DNA of 64,000 nt from Lycocorax pyrrhopterus obiensis (Eukaryota; Chordata; Aves; Passeriformes; Paradisaeidae): the NCBI GenBank assembly GCA_014706295.1, contig JACSVZ010000007.1:54512975-54576974 (forward strand), read 5' to 3'. Positions 49,186-64,000 of this stretch are shown in pieces. Each line of letters opens with the position of its first letter. The stretch's first letter is position 1. The position numbers were made by a program, and so were the translations under genes. Below the pieces are notes generated by a model. It made no database searches and had not been told where the DNA came from. It was given only the letters and a program-made list of their open reading frames with translations.

Positions 49186-51260
49186 GTATGTTTTTACATT
49201 TAATCTTTCAACTGTATTATAACTTGTTCACTTCCCCACCTCCTTCCATTAACCCTGAATGCCTGTGCTGGAGAATCCGAAGCATTGCATACCTTTGCAC
49301 ACGTCTGACTACTGTATTTAATAGCTGGTTTTGTAACAGATATTTTTGACAACCGTGCAGTTGTTCAAGCTGAGCTTGTGTGGAGCTGTGAACTGAGCAA
49401 ACGGTGGTATTTGCCACTTCCTTTGTCTTCCAAGCAGAGCTGACTCTGTAGAGAGGACGTTTGTGGTTTGGTGTCGTGCTCCCATGTCTCCTCCGTGCTG
49501 GTCACCTTTTTAAACATAGAAATGCAAAACTTATGTTCTGTCCTCTTAAACTGGCCTTGAAAATACTGCCCATAGACTGAAGGGCAGGCAGTACCTGTGC
49601 TTTTCATGTAGTTTGCAGAGGTGATGCAGTTGTATGAAACAAATTGGGCCATGGCTGTTCCGGTTTCTTCCCTCTAGCTCTGAATGTTTAATGTGCTGTT
49701 ACTGTTGTATCGCCTTATCTTTTTTAGTACTGAGTGATAAACCCTGCTCTTTCATTAAGCAAGCCAGTCTGTTTGGGAGTCCATGCAGGAAGTACATTTA
49801 AATGCTACTTTTACTTGGGACTTCTCTAACTCTGTCCTTTTAAGTGCTGCAGTCAAAGGCTTCTTGTTTACTTTTGAGTACTTTGATAAAAACCCCCTTG
49901 AAATATTTCTGTTTGAACAAGAATACACACAGAATTTACTTGCAAACAAAATGAAAGAAGGTAGCTAGGGTAAACTGGGGAATATATTTTATGCAAATAC
50001 TAAAAAGATCATGTGACTAGATGTTTTTATCAAGATTAGTGGTGCAAAAGTAAATTGGAAAAACACACAATTTATTACATTGTATTGGGCTGAGAGGCAA
50101 AGAGTAACCTGTAGAAGAAAGGCTCCGTCGTGGGAGCAGGTAGCAACTTTGTATGACTCTGTAGCCCAGGTAAAAGTAGATAATCTGGTTCCTTTTTTCT
50201 CGTCATTTTTCTCAGCTTAGTCCCTGAGGTTATTGGTGGTTTCTGGGTAAGCAGGTTGAAAATAAAGTGCAAATTAGGTAATATGATGGATTAGATAAAA
50301 TTTCTGTGGCAGATTGCAACTGGAAAAAAAAAAGGTTAAATGCATGAAGGACTTGAAAGCGAAACAAAAGCATGTGATATGAAGGGGAAACATCAGGGTG
50401 TGGGAAGAATGGTCAGAGAGAAGTAAAGAGGCCATGTTTTCAATTAAAAATGTAAAATCATAGTCCTTCAAATGGTGTTACTTGAGATTGGGCTATAATG
50501 CCAGTTTGAGCTCATATCAGGGTACAATACAAACCTTTTACAAGTCACAGGTGTTCAGTTGATAAAACCACAAGCTGGAAGTGTGCATGATGGGCCTTTG
50601 ATGACTGGGTTTCAGCCAGCTCAGTGTCCACTCATGGCTCCATCTCTGTTGTAATTTAATTTTTATTTTACAGTTTATAAAATTAGACTATAAAGTGTGA
50701 TTTGTAGTATGATCTTGTCAACCACTGGGTTTCTTAACTGTCTGGAGTCTGGAAGAATAGTACAAAATAGCAGGGTAGATATCAGATCAGATTTGTGGAG
50801 TGAAATTGCTAATGTGCTTTCCTCTTTAAGCTCATTTGTTATACAAGCACAGAAAAAAATTAGCAAGATATGTCAGTTTTCAATTCAAAAACTGAAAGCA
50901 GTTTTATTAAAATTAAATGCCTGCTTGCCATAGTAAGCAGAGTGAATGCACAACATGTTGCTTGCCAGCTTTGCATGACCAAGGCTTTTTATTTTGCAAG
51001 CCTTTGCCCCTTTCCCCCCAGCACTGCCGGCAGTGCCGCAGCCTCCGTGCCTTTGGAGCCAACGGCACACGCGACCTGTGGATGCAGGGGAAGCTAAGAT
51101 GGAAGTGCTTCTGATCTTGCACTTCTGGAGAGAGAGATAAAATATTTGAGGTATGGTGGGGAGGGAAGGGCTGTGCCCAGAAGAGGGTGTGGTGTACAGT
51201 GTCTCAGCTGCGGTGTAGCTGCATACCCGAGTCATCCTTAGGTGGGGAAACAAATGGTGA

Positions 51261-51485
51261 TTAAAGGCTGCCAGTTCTGACTTCTTTGTGTTCCATCTTC
51301 CACATCGATACTTCAGCTGCCAGGAAGAAGTTAACCTTGTTAAGGACTTCCTTTGCTTTCCGGAGCAGTAATTCCTGGTATGCCTTCTCTGCAGCCCTGA
51401 CAGCTCGATACTGGTACTCGGCAGCGCAGCTCTTCAGAAGGGTCGGGTTTCTTGTCTGCTGCTGAGGAAGTTCTGTGGCAGCCAC
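51261..51485 (-). pseudogene. Coding-like open frame in MARK3 intron 3, antisense; possible retropseudogene fragment
   Basis: Read on the - strand, about 74 codons are open from 51,485 (a GTG, not an ATG) to TAA at 51,261. The middle (CAAEYQYRAVRAAEKAYQEL and on through KAKEVLNKVNFFLAAEV) looks like an amphipathic, Ala/Glu/Lys-rich helix, with a composition more like real protein than the surrounding translations. There is no ATG start, no recognised family, and no poly(A) tail or splice sites that I can point to. It may be a fragment of a processed pseudogene, an exon of an unknown antisense transcript, or chance. Confidence 0.2.
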
Positions 51486-53924
51486 ATGCAGCTACTCTTT
51501 ACTGTTGCTTAGGACCTAATTACTGTTCTGCTGCTCTTGCTTAGTGAAGAGGAAGCTGTAACCAGTACTTCCCTGCTTTGAAAGAAAAGGGAGTTCTTAG
51601 AGGTTTTTTCCCATGCTGGTGGTGTTAGTCATAATCACTGTTCTCCACAAATGGACTTGTGTACGCAGTTCCAGTGAGTATTGGTCTCACTGCAAACAAA
51701 TGCTGATGCTACAGAGTTCACTTCCTCCTAGACAAAAAAAATAGTTGTGTTTTTTTTTTCTTTTGAGTTAGCAGTGCCATTATATGCAAGGGTTTTTTTA
51801 GCAAGCCTGTGTAATAGCACTAAATCACTTCTCGTTTTCCTGTTTTAGAACTTGGCTCCTCAGCCAAGTATTTTTGTTCATTATGTGCAGATGTTTTGCC
51901 ACTTACTTGGGCAATATTTATTGTTAAAGCATTTAAGGGTTCTTAAACATCAATTTTAACATGGTTCGTGTCCTTTCTGACCATGGATCAATCAGTGTTT
52001 TAAGGACTGCAAGAGAAGGATGAGAATTTAAAATGCTCAGGCTTTTCTGTTTGTAATATGTATCCCTTTCTGTTTTCAAGTTGTGCTTAGTTTGAGGCAA
52101 ACTTGTATTGTGTGAAGGCTTTTCGCTTGAGGCTCTTTATTATGTGTAGGGCATGTTTCAGTGAGCAGTTACCAGGAGAAGCCTAATACACAGGTCAGGC
52201 TTGAGCTGGCTTGGAACAACATCCTGTGAAAAGCCTCCTCCTTTAAGAGAGAAGGTGACCAGGAGAGATTGGTGCTCTGCAGCTGGCACTGACTCAGTTT
52301 TTAGCAAACTTTTTCAGTATTTTTAAAATAATTTGTTACTGACAGTCTTGTGATAGCTACTGCAGGAGCACTTCTAGTCTCTTTTGCTGTGTTCCAAGAG
52401 AGTTGGCCTAAAAGAACCAGCTTCCATTGCTGGTTCATTGGGGGTTTTTTTATTCAGTTTTTTGGCTCACAGCATTAATTAAATGTCATTCTTTTCCTGT
52501 ATCTGACATGGCTTACACTCAAAGGACCAGACCACAACAAAGCTGAAAGCCATTTGTTTGGCAGACTAAGGATGTTTGTCTTTGCCTGGAAACATTTGTA
52601 GAGCTCCTGTTGATGGAAAATGAGCTGTTCAACAAGCTGCGAGTAGTTTTTAATCTCGATATTAGAAATTAAACTGATGAGAACTGTTTTTCAGTTGTTT
52701 GTCTGCCTTTATAGTCTCATTATGACAAGTGAGTTCCTAAAACTAAGAAAATAATTTTCTGTATTGAGAACCTTCGTGTTACATTCTCTGATATTTCACC
52801 TTGTTCTGTGTCCTTGTGGGCAGGGAACCTCAGAGGTGTGAGGTTTTATCATACCTGGCTGTTTGCAATGAATTTTACTGTGTGATGATAGTTACTACCT
52901 CATTTCCTAGAAGCTGATGAATGTCATATTTTGGGGGAGTGAAATCTGTAAAACCTTTATCCAGCATACTTTGGGAAAGTTGTATGATGTTTTACATTTT
53001 ATTTCTCTATCAGAAATAGACTATAATACATTTTACATGTCAGGCATTTGCAGATATCCCCATCTGTGTCAAAATGTGACCAATAACAGTTAAACTGAGT
53101 AAGGGAGCACAATCTGAAGTGCAGTTATCCAACTAAAATTACAGTTTGGTGGTGGTTGTATCCTATTCTCAAGTATTTTTATTTTTAATTTCCTCTGAGA
53201 TAAAAACAGTCTGTTTTTTGAAAGAGCTTGTTCCTAGTCACCCACTTGAACAAATGGCTCATAATGTCAAAGCTGCTTTTTGGCATGCTTCATTCAGGTT
53301 AGTAAAGCAGAGTAGTCATTTTGTGGACCAGTGTTTTGATGAGGGTCTGACCCAGTAGGCTTTATCTGGGCATTGGGGGTGGAAGATATCCAATATCAAT
53401 TGAGAGTGAATTAAGCAAACTCTCTTCAAAATTGTAAAAACTGATAAAAGGCTTTCAGTTATATAAGCTGTGATTAAAAGTATTAATGGAGTATTCAGAA
53501 TATATTATACACCAGTTTAGCTGAAATGAATGAAAAGCAAGAAAAAAATAGCTATAGATTCAACTGCTTTTAAATTTCTGATGATCAGGAGAGAGATGAT
53601 GTAGTCTACCAGTCTAATGACATATGAAAAAGCTCCAGAAATAACATAGTTTAAAAAAGAAAAGAAGGCAATTTTACCTCTCTGGAGGATAAAGAAAACG
53701 TGCATGCAGAGGTTTTGAAGCTATTTTGCATGGCCAATAATTTACTTGATCAATCAATCATTATTTCGTTTAAGCAGCTTGTCATCTAGCAAAGTGTCAG
53801 GCATAGACCTGGATAACAAGATAATTAAAAGCATTTGGAAAACTGTTTGTTTTTTTCTCTGTGTTCAGGTAGTGTGCCAGTCCCAGCTGTGGCGGTAGCA
53901 GGGGGAAGGTCTCCTGAGCAGTGC

Positions 53925-53976
53925 AGTGAGGATTGCTCCCCAGATGTTGGCCTTTGCAGAAATTCTATGATTCTGA
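53925..53976 (+). mobile_element. Possible CR1 3'-terminal fragment
   Basis: The words GAGGATTG...AGATG...CCTTTGC are followed by AATTCTATGATTCTGA, which looks like the end of a CR1 element with its ATTCTATG octamer repeats. The match upstream of the octamers is weak, so this would be a very short or decayed copy in + orientation. Confidence 0.35.
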
Positions 53977-56059
53977 AATATCAGAAAGCAGAGAATGGTT
54001 AGAACAACCGGTCTTCAAATTGTGAATTTGCCCTATTGATTTATTTAAAACTCGTCCTTTGCATTTTCTTTTATTAAAAATCACAAAGGTGTAAGGATTT
54101 TGTCTTTCTGTTTGTTTCTAATGTTTCACCCTCTTTTTTTTTTTCTATTACAAAGTTTTGCCCTTTTTTTTGCTTTTATTGGGTAAATACACCTTCAAGT
54201 TTTTGAATTGTTTCTAATACGTGTAGACATACCAAATTTCTTCTCTTTATCTGAAACCTGACCTGGGGCAAATCTTGCAGCAGCACTTTTTCTTCCTTAC
54301 TGTTAATAAAAATGCTGCTATCCCATATTTACAAAACTCTTGGGTTTTTTCCTATGTCTGCATTCCCTTGGAGCTGTGGACTTCTGCTTCAGTCTCTTTA
54401 CATTAAGTTCAGGATGATCTTTTAGGTTACTGATATTCCTGTAAAAATTTTGGTTAGGTTTCTAATGAAACCTCTTGATTACTCCCACTTTCTGAAGCAC
54501 GCTGTTAGAAAGTAATTGACACTGAAGAACATCAGCCCTCTGGAGTCTTGGGCTGGCATGGGGGAGCTGCAGAGGGAGAACAGCTACACACTCGACTGCC
54601 ATGTAGTGTGCTGCATAAAAAGAAAATTATTTGGTTGTCTGAATACAAGAGTATTTGTGCTTCAAGTTTTTTGTAATAATATTTTATCTTGGAATTGCTT
54701 CTAATTAATGTATTTACCTGCTTCGTTAAAAGCAATGTATTATACTGCAGTAACACCACTTGTGGCATTTTTTTAGTTACAAATTTATGTGTTTCTTACA
54801 ATGGTCTTTTGCAGAAGAGTTTTGAGAGGTGAAAATAATTAACAACTGATCAGTCATGAGTTTGCTTTCATTTGTAGTTTCTTAAATGTCACTCCATATT
54901 TTTATTCTGTTGCAGAAGGACAGAGTTTGCTCTGTGTGACAGGCAAAGTTGAAATCTTCAGAAATAGTTACTCAAGCAAAGCCCTCTTGCTCAAAACACT
55001 AGTATTAGCAGTGGGGAAGGGACAGACAGGACATGGAACATGACCATATCCTTAAAATCAGTACACTATATCTGGATTTAGGACAGGAGATATAATGTCA
55101 TGCTGCAGCTTGAAATGGGCAGTTGTCCCTCACCACCATCCTGCTGGGGTGGGCCAGAGATGGAGTGCTTTTATATGGGGGAGTTGTGTGTTTTGGGAGA
55201 TTTTTCTGTTAAATAATTCCTGGACCTCGTGTGTCAGTCAGGGTTAACGCCAGAGCTTGCATAAAGGGAAGCAGCATGATGGGATCAGGAAAACGCCGTT
55301 CGTGTTCTGCCCTATTAATTTTGGCAAGTACGTTCAGCGTGTTGCAGTGGCCGGGCAGGCTTGAGGCTGTGTCTGGCAGTGAGTCAGTGGAGCTGTGCTG
55401 GCAGACCCAGGACTAGATGCTGCTGTGCCTCAGTTGCCTTGCAGGAATGCTTCTGAAGGCCTGAGGGGTGGCCTTGTCTTCCCATCTCTCCTTAGAACTT
55501 GCTCCTTGCTGGTATAGTTGGATAACATGATTTTTGCACAATATAAGCAGCTGATTTTTCACCTGTGATCTGCTATTGTAGCACAATAACTCCTGGGCTT
55601 TAGCAAAGTACTGAAGAATGCTGAATTCATCCCAGTAACATACTGCAGTGGTCTTCTAAAGGTGTTCTGGTGGGGAGTCACAAAAATTTGGAGCTGTACT
55701 TTCTGTGAAGGGAGTGAAAGATGTGTGAGATGTACTGATAAGCAGGAAGCTGCGTGGGCTCACAATGGTCTTCTGACCCCAAAAGTCTGCAAATCACAGG
55801 GCTAAGGTCACTTCTTTCCTGAGCTGTCTGGAGTCCTTCGTGGGTGTTTTCAGGTTTTTGAGGGTTGATTTGCTTGGGAGGCGTGTTAAGCCGGCATTTA
55901 ACTCCTCCCTTCAATAAGTGCGTATTTCATGAATGTCATTGAAATGCTAATAATATTTTCCCTTTATGTTTAAATTATATCAAAGTCATCAGTCTTCAAG
56001 AAGAACGGCTATTTGTTAGTGATTTCATTAACTTATTTCATGTTTTATGTTTATTTCAG

Positions 56060-56108
56060 CTCTTTAGAGAAGTAAGAATAATGAAGATCTTAAATCATCC
56101 AAATATAG
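56060..56108 (+). CDS. MARK3: MARK3 coding exon 4 (residues 100-115 plus one base)
   Basis: Encodes LFREVRIMKILNHPNI, helix C of the kinase N-lobe. Glu103 is the residue expected to pair with K85 in the active state. The exon is 49 bases long and ends in phase 1 (the final G begins Val116). The acceptor TTATTTCAG is good. The donor G|GTATCT lacks the usual G at +5 and is the weakest donor among the six exons. Confidence 0.96.
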
Positions 56109-56821
56109 GTATCTTGTTTCTTTCATGTAATTTCCGTGTCTGGAGAAGTTTTAGCTTTTTCACTGTTAAGATTGCTGTGGCATGAGTTTAAAAGATTATT
56201 TTGTATTGGAATGTGAATGTACTGTAAAATAGCAGTAGTAAATGGTATTTCAGAACTGTGTGTTAAAAAAAAAACAAAATAAACTTTTTGGTCCCTTTGC
56301 ACAGAACTGTTATTTGCATAGCTAACTGATAAATTTTCTCATTTTTAGTATTGATTTTTGACTGAATTCAGGGTCTCATTAAAAATTAGCATATACACCA
56401 AAACCAAGAAGTGGTCAAGAATTTTTCCAAGTTGATACCTTTAAATGATGTGGTATTGCTATGGGACTGTCAACAGACTGACTGATAACTGATTTGTCAC
56501 CACATGTGTCAGTTCAGTGCACAAGAAGGGCTATTGCTGATGCTCAAATCTCTGCATGTTCTGTTTAGTTATGTTCCTGTGTAACAGAAGCAAAGTATTG
56601 TTTCTTGAGAATGTTGTTCTGTATGAGTTGACCAAATGTATTACAGTATTTTCTACTTAGGAATGTTAGACAGAAAGCTTCTTTAGTGTAAATAGTCTGA
56701 TATTATCAAGTGGCAAGCAAACAGTTTGGGTATTTTTCTCTCACGGAATTCTGGGGGGGGGGGGGTTAACATAATGCTTCTGCAGCTAGCGTACTGATGA
56801 CTAAATGTCTTTCTTTTCTAG
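56109..56821 (+). other. MARK3: MARK3 intron 4 (713 bases)
   Basis: A short intron. It contains AAAAAAAAAC-type A runs near 56,264 and a G13 run at 56,753-56,765. The 3' end has a plausible branch point (ACTGATGACTAAATG region, about 56,791-56,806) and a T-rich tract before TAG. Confidence 0.85.
56753..56765. repeat. G13 homopolymer close to a splice acceptor
   Basis: Thirteen consecutive G, ending 56 bases before MARK3 exon 5. G runs in introns can bind hnRNP H/F and affect splicing; here it may simply be slippage. Confidence 0.9.
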
Positions 56822-56887
56822 TGAAGCTATTTGAAGTCATTGAAACTGAAAAAACTCTCTATTTAATAATGGAATATGCAAGCGGCG
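56822..56887 (+). CDS. MARK3: MARK3 coding exon 5 (residues 116-137 plus one base)
   Basis: Encodes [20 protein letters not shown] followed by Gly and the first base of the next Gly codon. This covers strands beta-4 and beta-5, the gatekeeper Met132 and the hinge (EYA). It is 66 bases, enters in phase 1 and leaves in phase 1. The acceptor TTCTTTTCTAG is strong and the donor GCG|GTAAGT is consensus. A run of 13 G lies about 56 bases upstream in the short intron 4. Confidence 0.96.

Positions 56888-64000
<7,113 letters not shown>

Larger units (their letters stand above)
49186..56059 (+). other. MARK3: MARK3 intron 3 (6.9 kb)
   Basis: AT-rich unique sequence. Two items stand out and are listed separately: a coding-like open frame on the - strand at 51,261-51,485 inside a more GC-rich patch (about 51,000-51,480), and a short stretch resembling a CR1 3' tail at about 53,925-53,976. 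Confidence 0.8.

Overview
The window is vertebrate nuclear DNA, most probably from a bird. Two protein-coding genes are recognisable, both on the + strand. The first is the end of EIF5 (translation initiation factor 5), from the window start to about position 522. The second is the 5' part of MARK3 (MAP/microtubule affinity-regulating kinase 3), from about 29,800 to beyond the end of the window. EIF5 directly upstream of MARK3, in the same orientation, is the order known from human 14q32. The avian assignment rests on two CR1-type LINE remnants and the absence of mammalian L1 or Alu-type repeats. Most of the window is intron or intergenic DNA, and most open reading frames in it are chance.

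Layout. 1-131 is the end of an EIF5 intron. 132-224 is the last EIF5 coding exon, followed by a short 3'UTR with AATAAA at 500-505. About 525-29,400 is a 29-kb gene-poor interval. It holds a CpG-rich block (about 7,300-8,130) with a 26-copy, perfectly phased 16-bp minisatellite, followed directly by a 190-bp stretch almost free of T. It also holds an ancient, decayed CR1 copy (about 22,850-24,330, + strand) and, just before MARK3, a younger 5'-truncated CR1 (28,881-29,405, - strand). A GC-rich tandem repeat with a 63-bp period (29,439-29,755) leads into the MARK3 CpG-island promoter.

MARK3 exons 1-6 encode residues 1-161: the N-terminal tail, the Gly-rich loop, the ATP-binding lysine (K85), the helix C glutamate (E103), the hinge, and the sequence up to KFRQ. 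The splice phases join without error and no exon carries a stop or frameshift. The rest of the kinase domain (HRD, DFG, T-loop), the UBA domain, the spacer and the KA1 domain lie beyond position 64,000. The introns are 12.6, 5.8, 6.9, 0.7, 2.5 and more than 4.5 kb long and hold mostly unique AT-rich sequence. The probable MARK3 leader has two upstream ORFs, one of which overlaps the start codon in another frame.

I found no evidence of a novel multi-gene system. The most notable non-genic structures are the two minisatellite/CpG blocks, the upstream ORFs, a potential 27-nt in-frame alternative acceptor at exon 2, and two coding-like fragments of unknown parentage. No tRNA, rRNA, CRISPR or prokaryotic feature was seen.
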